DNA of 64,000 nucleotides from Sambucus nigra (lineage: Eukaryota > Streptophyta > Magnoliopsida > Dipsacales > Adoxaceae): NCBI GenBank assembly GCA_949130495.1, contig OX422211.1, positions 534,536,017-534,600,016 of the forward strand, in the 5' to 3' direction. Of this stretch, positions 24,030 through 36,900 are shown in pieces (position 1 is the first letter of the stretch; each line of letters starts with the position of its first letter). The notes beneath the pieces were generated by a model. That model was not told the DNA's origin and ran no database searches. It was given only the letters and a program-made list of their open reading frames with translations. Both the position numbers and the translations under genes were made by a program.

Positions 24030-24290
24030 CTCTTCATATCTAAACACTAAGAAATACCATAATCCTATGGAGGTATGCGTTGCAAATTCCTTCCAACCGT
24101 TGTGTAGCCAAAAATCAGCAGTTGAAGTTATCAACTCCACCTTTGAATGGGGTATGGAAAGTGGTGGGGTATGGAAAGTGGAATTGACAACTTCAACCGG
24201 TGATGTTTGGCTACATAACGGTTGGGAGGAATTTGCAGAGCATCGCTCCATAGGATTATGGCATTTCTTAGTGTTCGGATAGACGAAGAG
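24030..24290. repeat. Imperfect inverted repeat in A1
   Basis: Arms about 24040-24135 and 24190-24286 pair: both read ACACTAAGAAAT(A/G)CCATAATC, then CAAATTCCT(T/C)CCAACCGTT and GTAGCCAAA outward to inward. The same inverted repeat is in A2 (about 63228-63490) with a different spacer, so it predates the split of the two copies. It lies just 3' of a duplicated scrap of transposase sequence. Confidence 0.85.
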
Positions 24291-24522
24291 ATTCAGTCTT
24301 CTCTCCACAAATAGGACACCCCAAATAACTATGTACTAATCACCTATTAAAGGTAAGAAGCGTATATTCATGGATTAATATAAACAAAACTTAGATGTAG
24401 TTGGAATATTTATGTATTAATCTCCTCTCCACACACGCACACTACACAAGAGTGAAAATGATAAAGTGCAGATAAAGTAAAAGCATTAAAAATGGATGTT
24501 TCGGTACAAATTGAAATATTTA

Positions 24523-25110
24523 TTACAAATTGAAAAATTGTTTTAAATTCAGGTTATCATCAAAAATGGATTGATATTCGGTAGGAGCAGCCAAGTCATC
24601 CACACTACTATTTAGACGCCTTGGCGCGTGTTGGACAATTGACCACAGCTCGTTGTTGATATACTCCGAGTAAAACACTTGCTTAACCTTTTGAAATGCA
24701 CAAGCAAACGGCTCATCGCTCACGTGGTCGTTGCTCTTCAACTTGGACAAGTCAACCATGATCAAATTGGTGACAGGATCAACTTTACAAGCATTTTTAT
24801 CCTCAACTCTTACCCATTCACAGTAAAATACAACCTCTTTGAAGCTTATATAATCCAATTCAAATATATTTTGGATTACACCATAGTAAGTCATTTCAGC
24901 TTCAACGAGGTTTTTATCTTTTGCGCTCGCTCGAAAGAAAGTAAGAGCCTTGTATGAAATTCCCGAGTTCTGTACATTTGTACTTTCCTCGTACACTTTA
25001 GCGCCGAAAATGTAACCGTTCAATCGATATTTTTTGTACTCTTGTGCCACGAACAAGGGTCCAGTGGCTAGACGAGCAAGCCTTGATGTCGCATCACCCA
25101 TCTTTAGGAG
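24523..25110 (-). pseudogene. CACTA transposase last exon (DUF4216-like), A1
   Basis: An open exon of about 195 codons follows an intron (25196-25111, 86 bp, GT..AG; acceptor CTCAG just before). It begins LLKMGDATSRLARLATGP and holds the DUF4216 signature: NGYIFGAKVYEES, YYGVIQNIFELDY, VVFYCEWV, MVDLSKLKSND and KQVFYSEYIN. The exon itself is undamaged in A1, but the upstream exons of the same gene are broken, so the gene as a whole is not functional. The homologous A2 exon has a nonsense codon. Confidence 0.85.
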
Positions 25111-25196
25111 CTGAGAATATAGATAAATTAATTATATTAGTGGTAAAATTTGAGTGTAATGTAACGTTATATAACGACTGTTTTCATTGTAATTAC

Positions 25197-25350
25197 CTCT
25201 TGTGCCAACCATAGCCTAAATTCGCTGTCTAATTGTACCACTATTTTTCGTCTTTTATTGTTCTCACAGGCTTCATATTTACCGCATATTACAAAATTAA
25301 TCATGTATAAAATAATCTAAAATAATGTTAAACATTATAATATTTGAAAC
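25197..25350 (-). other. Short exon and intron between DUF4218 and DUF4216 parts
   Basis: After GAATGGAAAAA the sequence has a strong donor GTAAGT. Coding-like sequence resumes as KYEACENNKRRK down to a donor at 25197. The acceptor of the first intron is unclear: the nearest TTTTAG would make a 39-base intron, shorter than plants normally splice. Confidence 0.45.
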
Positions 25351-26040
25351 TTACTTTTTCCATTCTTCGACATCTTCATGTGTGTCAAATAGATAACGAG
25401 CTACTTGTTCATGTTGCAAACTCGTTAATTTCACTCGTTTTCCCATCACATTACCACCATCATCGAGGAATTCATCAGTGTCATCAACGCTGGTAGAGTC
25501 AGTCATATATTCCCGAGTATATATTGATGACTCCACGGTGATGTATTCCTCTGCAATTGATCCTGCGATATATCGCGTATTCTTGACGTAATCTTTAAAA
25601 ACTTTTATCAATCTTTCAAACGGATACATCCACCGATATCTAACTGGACCACAAAGAAGTGCCTCGTCGCATAGGTGTACTAACAAGTGAACACTTATGT
25701 CAAAGAATGCTGGGGGAAAGTACTTCTCCAATACACAAATCGCTTCGTTCACAACCAATTTTGCGGCCACTATGTGTTCTCGATTCACTACCTTCTCACA
25801 CAAGAGGGAGAAGGTAATACTAATTTGCATAATAGCCCTACGCAAATCCTTGTGCTTAGAGAAACAGTGCTTAAACAATAGAGGAACCAATTGCATGATC
25901 ACATGCCAATCGTGGGACTTACACTTATGTAAATCATGAGTAACATAATTCACAATCCTTTGCAAGTTAGACGAAAAAGTAGATGGGCACTTCAAATTAT
26001 ATATTGTGTCTAGAAGCACCTTCCTTTCCTCCTGTGGCAA
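25351..26040 (-). pseudogene. CACTA transposase middle part (DUF4218-like), A1
   Basis: An open stretch of 229 codons with the DUF4218 signatures that follow the TNP2 domain in plant CACTA transposases: KSHDWHVIMQ, CEKVVNREHI, FDISVHLLVHL, GPVRYRWMYPFERLIKV and IAEEYI. It is in a different frame from the TNP2 part and overlaps its end by about 30 bases. The segment normally joining the two domains, with the HNLDVMHIEKN-type motif of the family, is missing, so a deletion of several hundred bases plus a frame change lies at about 26040-26070. Confidence 0.85.
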
Positions 26041-27464
26041 TGGTATACATTTTTTAAGCTGGAGGATAGACGAAGAGATTCAGTCTCCTCTCCACAAATA
26101 GGACACCCCAAATAACCATGTACTACACTTCCGGATAATGTCCCATAAGCTGGAAAATCATGAATTGCCCACATCAACATAGCTTTCAGCGTAAACTCTT
26201 CTTTTCTAAAAGAGTCAAATGATTGCACACCCTCTTCCCACAACTCATTTAATTCTTCTACCAAAGAAGCCAGGTAGATATCAATGTCTTCACTTGGTGA
26301 CTTTGGCCCAGGTATCAATAAAGCCATCATCGAAAATTCAGGTCTCATACACTGTGAAGGAGGGAGGTTGAGTGGGGCTAGGATCACTGGCCATACACTT
26401 TGATTGGTGCTTAGATTTCCAAATGGATTGAAACCATCTGTTGATATAGCCAAACGAATGTTGCGTTGTTCTCGAGAAAAATCGGGATACTCATAATTCA
26501 TCCTCCGCCAGGCAGTAGAATCAATAGGATGACGCATGATATTACCCCCTACTTTTGCCCTAGCATGCCAAGTCATTGCCTCTGCAATCCATGGTACTGT
26601 GAAAAATCGCTTTAATCTAGGCCCAACGGGAAAATATTTCAATACTTTTTGAGGCACTTTTGAGCTTGTGCCTTCCTTACTAGTAGATTGGACATATCTA
26701 GGTTCATCGCATACCAGACAACGATCGAGATTTTCATACTCCTTTCGGTATAGTATGCAGTCATACACACAAGCATGAATCGATTTATACTTCATTCCCA
26801 AACCTTTCAAACTGTTCTTCATAACAGGATAGCTATTTGGAAGTGTATTCACCTTGGGTAATAAGCCCTTCACCCATTTCAGAATTCCCGTCACGCTATT
26901 GCCAGACAAACCGTACTGCGTCTTCAAACTGTGCAAACCAACCATGGCATGTAAAGTTGTTTGATCTTTCTCACAGCCAGAGTATAACGGTTGGGTCGCC
27001 TTAAATTTTAAACTTTGGTAGTCATCGTCAAGTTTTATCGTGTTATCTTCACGAGCACTTAAATCTTCTACATCATCAGTAACCTCATTCTCCTCAGCTT
27101 CATAAACTTCGTACGCATCATCAACTAAATCCTCTAACATATTATGATCTACGTCGTCCCCTTCTTCATCTATTCTACTTGTTGAAGGATGTTGTGAAGG
27201 TTGGTCAGGGACAAAAGGAACTTTCAATTCACCGTGAATACTCCAAAATTGATAACTATCTTGCATACCCGATCTTAACAAATGTAGTTCAACTGTTTTC
27301 CACTCAAACTCCTTACCATTCTTACACCTAGCACACGGACACAAAAACCCTTCATCATTACGACATCTCTTTGCATATTTCACAAATTCGTTAGCACCTC
27401 TGCGAAACACATCCCCCATTCTATTAGTCTCACCCATCCACTCTTTGTATTTCGGATATCCCAT
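26010..27464 (-). pseudogene. CACTA transposase TNP2 N-terminal part, A1
   Basis: The second Met (27464, MGYPKYKEWMGETNRM) is preferred as start. The frame is open 13 codons upstream, but that part holds a likely intron end (TTTAATAG). Residues about 1-80 are the transposase-associated domain (RCRNDEGFLCPCARCKNGKE, HLLRSGM). An acidic linker follows. TNP2 begins near residue 190, with WHARAKVGGNIMRHPIDSTA, AISTDGFNPFGNLSTNQSVW, LLIPGPKSPSEDIDIYLASL, WAIHDFPAYGTLSGSVVHGY and GCPICGEETESLRLS. It then breaks off, replaced by an unrelated tail ending in a stop at 26010. The conserved C-terminal half of TNP2 is gone. The gene would cut and join the element ends; this copy cannot. Confidence 0.92.
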
Positions 27465-27685
27465 CACAGCTACCACAACTAAACACCTATTAAAGGTAAA
27501 CAAAACTTAGATTTATAGTATGTTTTATTTAATTATCCCATCATTTAATTATCCTATTAAAGGGTAAGTGGTCCTATCCCATTCAAGAATGCATTTTTCT
27601 GTAATATACTTAACAGCTCATGCACATTGTTACGATTTGAAAAAAATTCGACAGCATATCCCCTTAGTTCTCCAAGTAAACGACG

Positions 27686-27751
27686 TAGATTGGCAGGTGT
27701 GAGTGTTATTTGAATTGGTCAATTAAAATAACAGTCACACTTGTCAATCTA
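27686..27751. repeat. Leader hairpin in A1
   Basis: Arms of about 32 bases (TAGATTGGCAGGTGTGAGTG and its imperfect inverse) lie about 220 bases upstream of the transposase start. The same hairpin is in A2 at 61131-61196. Confidence 0.8.
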
Positions 27752-27959
27752 GTATGTACCCAGAGAACATTAAGATACGACTGCAGAACTTCCTCCAAAA
27801 GTAACAACTTTAAGCCAATAAGAATATTATACAGAAATTATACAGTCTCAAACTGTCTAAACGGGACAATTCGAGAGATCTCATTACAGGGGTAATGACT
27901 CTAGAACGGGTCTAAGGGTTATTGAATGCGTACGCATAAGAACTAGAATGTTAGTATCT

Positions 27960-29100
27960 ATGCGCACTATATTTAATTTCAAGTATGTCTCATATAATGG
28001 GTTAATTCAAATACAAAAATAAATTCGTGGGATAATTCAAATGCAAAAATAAATTCATGTATTGACCACATACACACACACACACACACACACTATCTAA
28101 GTTGTTCTATAGGTATAAAAACAATTATTATCCAACTATTATCAATTATATATTTTGAATGTAAATAATATTCAAAACCCCACCCACCCCCACCCCCACC
28201 CCCTCCCGATGTTTATTATCCAACTATTATCAATTATTTATAAAATTGATGTCTACTTTGAGTGTTGTGTATATATGTTAGTCCTCGGCTTTTTTATTGA
28301 ACTTTTAGTTATGTAGTGTATTGTAGATTGATGAGGCCACACAATGAGCACACAATGAACTACTATTTCGCCTTTTACTAAAGAATATCATATGCTCACA
28401 AATAGGTGGCATACGCCCATTTTTTTAATTGTTTATACCCCCTCCCCCACCACACACCACCACACACACACACCCCCCACCCCACCCCACCCCCTACAAG
28501 TCTAAGGATGCTCACAATAGATCCTCGCAAGTTGGTCAATCATTGTGTGAATATGTATGAGATCATAATTTGGAGGAATTCACGTCCAAGAAATAATTTG
28601 GATTGTGATACCCCTTGATAGACTTATATGTTTTGTTTACCCGACCGATGAACTATTTTATAATCCTATAGAATTAAGTTTTAGAATCAAGGAATTGATC
28701 AGATATTCATTAAAATCGGTTAGTAGAAAATTTATTTAACCAAGAGGGTATCGAAAACATAACGTGGGGAATCATAATATACCGTAATCAACTTTAATAA
28801 TAATAACACATTATTTCGAGTGATTTATAAATAATTAAATTTGAGTGCAATCATGATTATTTAGTGGAATGAATCGTGATTAAATAAATAAAGGATATAA
28901 ATTAGACGGTTATAAATTGGGATTTCCTAGTATTTACTTTGAATCCAGTTTATTTATTTATCTTTGGTCCCTAGTATAGTCATTGCCCAAGTAGTAGGAG
29001 CGAAACTCTATAAACCCCTAGTTTAGCTAAAGCCCGTGAATTATACCTATATATATTGTGTAAGCGAGGATTTTAGGATAAGAATCAATTGTGGAGGGTT
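27960..29100. other. A1 5' region without coding sequence
   Basis: AT-rich sequence with a (CA) tract (28071-28092), repeats of AATTCAAATACAAAAATAAATT, and C-rich blocks at 28179-28206 and 28438-28496. No gene seen. Confidence 0.6.
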
Positions 29101-29127
29101 AGAGAGGGAGTGAAAAAAATTATACCT

Positions 29128-29374
29128 ATTCACACACACACACACCCCACCCCACCCCACCCCCTGCCCCCCTCCACCACCCCCTCCCCCACCACACACC
29201 ACCACACACACACACACACACACCACCCTACCCCACCCCCTGCCCCCCTCCACCACCCCCTCCCCTACCCCAAAACACACCACCACACACACACACACAC
29301 ACACCGCACCCCACCCCACCCCACCCCCTGCCCCCTCCACCACCCCCTCCCCCACCCTGCCCCACCCCCCCACA
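29128..29374. repeat. C-rich CCCCACC/CACACA tract (A1)
   Basis: Alternating CCCCACCCC, CCCTGCCCCC and (CA)n blocks in three copies of a roughly 85-base unit. The minus strand is G-rich with many runs of 3 or more G and could form quadruplexes. Frames across it are low-complexity artefacts. Confidence 0.9.
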
Positions 29375-29438
29375 CACGCACACACATATATATATACACA
29401 TACACACATAAATATACACACAAATATATATATATAAA

Positions 29439-29476
29439 TGGAAGAGAGAGAGAGAGAGAGAGAGAAATTGGACCTG

Positions 29477-29532
<56 letters not shown>

Positions 29533-29560
29533 AGCGCCGAGAGAGAGAGAGGGAGGGAAC
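29439..29560. repeat. (GA)n tract (A1)
   Basis: Long GA dinucleotide runs interrupted by TTGGACCTGAAAGTA and CAGCGCC. The homologous tract in A2 is at 54379-54482 (as CT). Confidence 0.95.
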
Positions 29561-29599
29561 GGTGGGAGGGAAAAAAGAAGGGGGAAAGGGTTTTTGCTG

Positions 29600-29735
29600 A
29601 AAAAGTTGTCAAGGTCATTGACCGTGACAATTAGTTGTCACGGTCGTGTCAAGGTCAATGACCGTGACATAAAATGCGTGTTTTTTTGTCATGGTCAATG
29701 ACCTTGACAAGGCTGGCCGGCTGAAAGGTGACAAT
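29600..29735. repeat. Subterminal repeats, A1 5' end
   Basis: Inverted and direct copies of GTCA(A/C)GGTCATTGACC, as at the other end. Confidence 0.9.
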
Positions 29736-29758
29736 TTACCCATTTTGGTGTAGTGAAA

Positions 29759-30895
29759 GACCACTAATTTAATAAAATGTCGGGATAATAGACACAAGTA
29801 TAAATCCTAATCTTGGGCAAATGCCACAGTCTGGATCTAAAAGTGTGCGACATATACGACCTACTTAGTCCACAACCATACTCAAGATAAAGTAGTTTTA
29901 ATACATAAAAATAAACATGCAAATTCAACACCAAGGCTACACGAGTCCACGACTTTATATGTTAAAGCCATGGTTATATGTACAAGGTTACAATATATTC
30001 AACACCTAAATTGTTCTAAGCCTAAGACAATGCAGATCCTAAGTTGCGACATCACATGTCAAAACTTGAACTTTTGTGAAAGGCTAGCTAATTGAATAAG
30101 GTCACCACTAATTGAACAAGGTTGCTTCTAAAATTAACAAACACCAAAACTCATTTGGTAGATAATGTAAATGGATCAAAATTAAAAACCCTATGGTTTA
30201 AGCCAAGAACACACTAAGAAAGGCAATTCATGATCTTCACTAAAATTGACCTAAAACCCTTAAAATCTTCCAATATCAACCGAAAAATGCAATCCAAACT
30301 CACGCATATTCCTATACATTAAGAAAACAAGCATTAAAACCTCTCGAGTAATAAAAAATTACCAAAATCCCAATTGGGTTCTACATAAACACGAACCCAA
30401 AAAACAAAAACCTAGTTTCATGTATTTGGATTTTTAGGAGTTATTCGTAAAAATTAAAGTGTGGAAATGAAAAAAAGTACACTAGCAGACAAGATTTATG
30501 AAGAAATTACGAAGAAAATGGTGAAATCTAACCTGAGATGAAGAAAATGTCTTGTTAGAAAAGTCGTTAAAACATCACCTAACAGTTGCCGCAAATCTTC
30601 TTAGCAATTATAAAAAATTTCCAAGTTGGTTGCTCTAAAGTATGGGAAAAGTTAATAAGGTCATGACCTCAACCCATTTATGTAAGGGGTCACAGAAATT
30701 GAAATATTGTAGAATTTTAAATTCCTCACCAAAAGGCCGCTGCATCAATAAGACCTCAACACCAACGAAGCATCAACCCATCTCAAGAAAAGCATTGGCC
30801 CTAAAACTACACTTCATAGACATGAACGAATCCCCAACACTAAATCACTTACCTCCTAGTACTAAGGTTTGGGGGATTCTATTATACTCAAAATA
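29759..30895. other. Intergenic, no gene seen
   Basis: AT-rich sequence lacking long frames. Possibly eroded LTR sequence but with no boundaries I can defend. Confidence 0.45.
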
Positions 30896-30899
30896 TATT

Positions 30900-31700
30900 A
30901 GGCAATAGACAAGAGACATGTGGTATGTACGTCCATGCAAATATAACAAAAATAATCTCAAGTATTAGTAAAAGGCCTCGACTTGTAAAGGAGGCCGTGA
31001 CATGGTACCTAACCATGCCTTGGACTACTCACCACTTCCCTATTAACACAAGGCCACATCATGGTGTATATATACATTCCTCAGGTAGTAAGAACGATAC
31101 TATAGAATACCAATAACCAGGTACACAGATAGGTCACAGTCACTAAGAATAGGACTACCTCCGAGGGCCACGGCCAGATGCCTCATAAGCGTTGTCCCCT
31201 CAAGCATAGCCCAGCCTTAGAAGTATAGGCCACAGACCCTGACACATTAGCATTGGGTCACAACGTGTCCTTCTTCTAGAAAGATTCCATCTAACCAATA
31301 CTAACTCATAAGTCATGTGCACTATGCATATGACAGCCCCACCAACTACTATAAATAGAGGTCCTCACCTCTTCATTAGAGGATGATCTTGGTGATGAAG
31401 TTCTTCCCAATTATCTCTATTTTCTCTCTACACCAAAATCCACACTCCGGTTACCTGCTCCAGCAACCTGAATCACTACTTGTCGCGATCTCTTCTAGTT
31501 TACACCACAAATTTTGTAGCCTCTACTACACATAATTTGTATGTTTGTACATTTAACTAATTTATCTCCTCTTGTATGCCTATAAGGCCCCCAAACCTAT
31601 ACTCAATGTACACGGATAATGATAATCGTTCACCAAAGTGAACGTAGTCTCATTCTTATGGACGAACCACTCTAAATTTTGTGTCTATCAATTTTTATCT
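30900..31700 (+). mobile_element. LTR-like fragment with TATA box
   Basis: A TATAAATAG box at 31350 is followed by a C/T-rich start region. The downstream segment GGACGAACCACTCTAAATTTTG near 31660 resembles the region after the TATA box in Tat-type LTRs, as in the solo LTR at 52308-53048. A short frame at 31731-31967 might be a gag start. Ends and target duplication were not found. Confidence 0.35.
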
Positions 31701-33279
31701 ATATTTTCCTCGATTTCTATAATTTGACTCTTGTGTATGGCTTTGATGGCATGGTTTACTCTAGTAGATCTATTTTTTGACAATAACACCAATGAGGACT
31801 CAACAAAGCTTCAAGTCACTACAAAATCATGCCAAGGCAATCTAGATAAAAATAAATGCAAATCATCTATTATGAAGCTCGAGAGTCATATGGTAATTAG
31901 ACACAACCAAGCGCTTAGGGATAATTTTGTGAGTTTTACACAAAATATGTGTCATAAAATTAAATAAGTGAAATGGTTTTTCATGCTTTTAGTTGAATTA
32001 GATAAATTTCTAAAATGATTTTTTATTTAATTAAAATGTTTTAAGATTAACCTGCTAAATATGTCTCAAACCCAATTCATTTGTTATCGCGATTCATATA
32101 CTAAATAGTTAATGAATCTGGATTTTTAATCATACAACCAGGAGGCATTAGATTATAATCCATGTACATTAGTATAAACCAAATAGAAACTATTTGTGTT
32201 GTCTTTCTCAATCATTTCTAGAATTATGTTTCTTTTCGCTCACAAACCTAAGAGACAATTATGATCATTCATTAATCTCTAATCATGTTCGTTTATGCAT
32301 GATATATGTTTCTCTGTTTAAGCCAATCAGAGGAGTGTTTAGTGGAACATTAAAATAGTTATTGAGTTTTCACTCTTTTAAACCATGTTATTTGATTTAC
32401 ACCACCCTTAAAGATCAAATATGGATTATTGGTTTCACATCAATGCAACCAAATTATGGAAGCCTCTTCATGTTCCTATTTAAACCCTATTTGATCTATT
32501 AATGAAGACTTTTTATTCCTTCTTGATTCATTAGAGAGAGAGAGAGATTATTTAGTTTCTCTTTAATCAAACTATGTGTTTATGTTATCTAAACATTTAG
32601 TTTGTATATTTAAAACTTATATTTTCTAATTTCATGATCACAAATTACACATGAACTCGATTCTTAAATAAGTTTTTATATTAAACTATTTTTTTAATTA
32701 AAATAAAATATTTTCTCACTTTCTAGAATTAGTCTTAAATCTTAACTTGCATGAATGGTTTTTAATTGGTTTAGAATGAAATGTTGTAAACCCAAGATAT
32801 CATGATAAAAATCATTGGGCTAAGTATAACATCTTACGATCTAAATTAATTTCATAAATTAACATTGAGAATATTTTTTATGATTTAAATTTTTTCGTTA
32901 AGAAAAAATTAAGTTTATGTATTGTATCCACCGGTGCTCAATGTTTATCACTATTAAGTATGGGTAAGCACTTAGTTCCTATCTAGGCAAAGATTTTTTC
33001 AATATAGTGTTCTACAACAAGTTATAGAAATTAAAGGATTATTACAATTGGGAGAATAATAGGGGATACAGTGAGTATTGTATTATTATTTTATTATGAA
33101 TTGCAATCAATACTTCTAGTGTGTTGATTTATTGCTTGATCTTTTTTAGCAGTGGCTTAGATACCAACTTAGGTTTTACCTAGGACATTAGGATTTCCCA
33201 TATTATAATTCGTTGTTAAATCTTCTTCTCTTCATTATAGTTCTTTGACAAGTTTTATTTTTATTTATAGCTTAATATC
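31701..33279. other. AT-rich, no gene seen
   Basis: No convincing frame or element boundary. A short (GA) run is at 32533-32546. Confidence 0.5.
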
Positions 33280-33930
33280 TACTGTACGGGTTGTAAGTTT
33301 ACAAAACTTAACAGTATGGTTAATCTAATCATACAAGCTGAATACAATACAATAGAATAAATTACCAAGCATAAAAATTAGAGGACACAAAGATGTATGT
33401 GGTTCTATAAGAAAATCCTATGTTAGTGGGAGGGAATGATTTTATTTATTCTTCACTTAGAGAGTAGAATTTTTTAGAGTTCCTAGGTTCTGAAACTCGT
33501 GTCTCACTAATTGGGTTATTACAACTATTTATAGTGGTTAATACTAGTATCTCTAAAATGTTGGGATCTCCCCTTATCATTTATCATATCATGGTGATAA
33601 GCCTTTTTTGAATGTATCCACACTCCCATTATCTTTTGATATTGAGTAAATAAAATCCTCTGGTTGTTTCTATCCTTTACGTTTGGGCCCTAAGTAATGT
33701 GGGTCCCATATGCCTCATTGGTTAAAAATAATGGACCTCGAAGTTTCCCCTAAGACCTTTCAACGCTTGTGGTTCAAGGTCTCACTTTGATCAGGGGTAA
33801 AATGGATTATTTCCATTATGAAGGTGATGAGATGTTGTATTGAGGAATCGTGGAGCCGTCAGTTAGAAAATCATACTTAATTAAGGCAAATGTTTTGGAA
33901 CTCATGCCTGAGACACCTTCCTCCAAAACA
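33280..33930 (-). mobile_element. LTR-like fragment (minus), copia-type?
   Basis: On the minus strand a CTATAAATAG box (33525-33534) is followed by GAACCACATACATCTTTGTG, a phrase common near the 3' end of plant copia LTRs. The upper end could be TGTTTTGGAGG at 33930. No target duplication found. Confidence 0.35.
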
Positions 33931-36900
33931 TCTTGGGTCACTTAGTAACCGTTTATTCTTATTTGTGAATCACCCTTGAGCTCTTCTAACAATTCTCGTC
34001 TCTTCTCATTTTGTAAATTCAGTTATCTCTTTTTTCCTTTATTCTTTCAATATTTTCCCCATATTCCTTCTTCAATCATGGTTTATGCCATCAATGAAAT
34101 TATTATTGATGATTTTAAGAGGAAGTAAATATTGAGTGGGTTATTGTAAAGACTTCGAAGAGGATCCTCGACTATTGTGATATGTCAAGGGGTTACTAGA
34201 AATTCTTTTTCACGATCATTGAAGTTGGCATCACGTTCCCCTTAAACCAAATATTTCTTACGTTTTGTGAATTTTTACAGGTGGTAAAATCATAATGTGC
34301 CCTTAATATTTGGAGAATAGTTAATGGCATCGATCACTTAAATGAACTTTATATCACCAACCTGGGCGTATTAGAGATGAGACATTTTTACTAATGGGTT
34401 TTATCAGCAAGAAATGTTTACTAATATATTTCTCATTTAGATTATTCACTTAATATTGAAGATAAAATTTGGCGTAGTCTAATTGGTAAATATGTCATCA
34501 AGTATACATATGTTGTCATATTTGTGACTATAATGAATTCAACGAAAAAATTGCTTATATAATAGCGATAAATTTTAATATTATTACTCTCGTGCCATCT
34601 TGGTTTTGAGTACACGCACTCTCAGTTATGGGTTGAGCTATCTCATAATGTGGATTTTCTTTCAAATTTGAAATTTATTTTTGAATTATAAGAGAGACTC
34701 ATGAGGTGATTATATTATTAATATGTTAGTGGTTGCATACTTGTGTTATAAACAACCAAGAAGTTGGGTGAACAAGATAACTAGCAGTATCATTTACCTA
34801 ATTTTATGATATTAGGTATAGTAATAAGTTCTTGTAATGTAACACGTGGTGACTCTATATGGGTTGGTTAGTTATTAATATACTTCCCTTATTTTTTGAG
34901 GCTGTGTATAATAGTGGGTCGTGTATCTTATTATCAATGGGATAGTTATATGATCTGGGATAGTTAGCATTAAACTTGCCTTCATAAGAGATTCAGGTGT
35001 TGAAATAGGTAGTTAAGTTTAGCAAGTAAAGTTTTCGGATGTAGTGACAATTTAGTAGTGACTCATTCTTTAGATGTATTATATCGTGTATTCTATTGTA
35101 CATAGTTTGGTTTAGAAGTAAAAGGGGGTGTGGATTCCCTAATAGGATAATGAGTTGTTAGGATGCTCTGTGGGATTAAGATGGGAAGCTTTATATCTAA
35201 TTGGTTATTATAAATGAGTAGTATTGTTGGTTCTCCTGGATTGGGTGGATCTATGGAGTTGATATATCATCATGATAATGGGTGAACATATATTGGGCAT
35301 GATATATCTAGTACTTGGTTAGAAGTCTTATGGAATAGTGGAGATTATGGGATCTTTAGTGCTTGTCATGATTAGAGTTCAGATTAAATTCTCTAATATG
35401 TAGAAGGGTGTGTTAGTTATAGTGTCTATTGAGATAGGTAATTATGATTAGGGAGGTACTTTGGGTAAAATTATTATAGTCTAGTTATAAAGGTTTAGTA
35501 GTCGATAGATATCATTGACCAACTAATCTAAACAAAAAAATATCCGCGGGGTTCCTTATTTATAATTTTATGCCCTACGTATAGAGTATATTTTTGGTTG
35601 GGATTTGGAAAATAATTTATTGTTGTAATGCCTAATTCTATAGTGGAACTTAATAATAGTTTATTGATATAGTTGTCAAGAGATGAATAAAGGTTTAGTG
35701 GTTAGTGCTTGAGTGAATATGATATTGATTGTGGCAGTCATTGTAGCTCATAGATGAGAGGATAATTCCTTACGATTAAAGGTACTTAGTAATTAGTGAT
35801 CATCTTAAGATTATATGGTACTTTTGATTGAGACTTCATATATTAGAATTTTGCTACTTTATACTTAAGGAATGTATAGAATTTATCTCAAGGTCATTGC
35901 TTATTTATTTAAAAACTCGTAGTTTGTGAATCTTGAGGATCTCATGGTTTTGATATACTATATTCTTATTTTTGTTGGATTAAGTAAAAAAATTCTTATA
36001 GTGGGATATGACCCACCTTTGGTGACTAATATTTTTCAGTTTTTGATGTGAAAACAGAGGGTGTGCTTAGATGTAGTATGAGTCACAACTGAGGATATGT
36101 GTAATGGATATCTTTTTTCCTTCCGGCTACTTAGAAGTAGAGTAATTGTTCTTATTCAGTTACATAATAGTTGTTCAGTTAGAGGTTGTATGTATTATTT
36201 CGTTGATCAATTTGGATTCAAAGGAGTTGTAATGAGATTTGGGTTGTATTATTTTCTTCATATATAGGTTTTTATTTATTTCCACATGTGTATGATTTGA
36301 TATTATACATATTCATTTGTACTCTTATATATTCCACATGATTAGAATATTATTTATTATTTGACTCTCATAAATTGGGTATTTGGGACTGATCACCCTA
36401 GATATAGAAGTTACGGAGTGTCACATTACTATTTTTTAGTCCAATCCAAATTAATAGTTATATTTCCAAAAATAATATATAAAACTAGTTGATATTACAA
36501 ATGTATTCATTCGATCAATACTCATAGAACAATGATCGAATTTCATATTTATCATTGAAATCCATTCATTAATATTATGAGGATAATTTTTTTGTTTTTT
36601 GACTTTCAACAATGACTATTAATTTGTTACGGGAGAGTATTAATTAGTTTTAGACAAATAATTGAAAAACCATTTCCTTTATTTGATATGAATGTTACAT
36701 GTTAATAAATTTGTATAATAGTGTTGTGACATATGTTTTAGTGGTCAAAATGTTTTTTTTAATATAAATGATGATATAATTTTTATTCTAAGGTATGGAA
36801 CATGTGTGGTGCGCAGGCATTCTATATATTTTTCAATACAAATAATAGATATTTTACTAGCATAACATGATACAATACCACATTCTTATATTTTATTTTT

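Larger units (their letters stand above)
23201..29755 (-). mobile_element. CACTA element A1, 6555 bp, TSD AAA
   Basis: The ends are CACTACACCAAATCTGCCC at 23201 and the inverse of CACTACACCAAAATGGG at 29755, flanked by the 3-bp duplication AAA (23198-23200 and 29756-29758). This is the hallmark structure of CACTA (En/Spm) elements. Both ends carry subterminal repeats. The transposase reads on the minus strand, so 29755 is its 5' end. Between the ends are a leader hairpin (27686-27751), transposase exons (27503-24523), an inverted repeat (24030-24290), C-rich blocks and a GA tract. The missing part of the TNP2 domain makes it non-autonomous. Its 5' end and coding region are homologous to A2 at 54169-64000 in opposite orientation. 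Confidence 0.95.

Noticed and set aside
24018..24308. 96-codon minus-strand frame next to a transposase scrap
   Set aside because: It runs through both arms of an inverted repeat in a frame different from the transposase scrap, and a matching plus-strand frame exists for the same reason.
29047..29701. Long frames on both strands in the C-rich and GA-rich region
   Set aside because: Pure low-complexity translation of (CA)n, CCCCACC and (GA)n.
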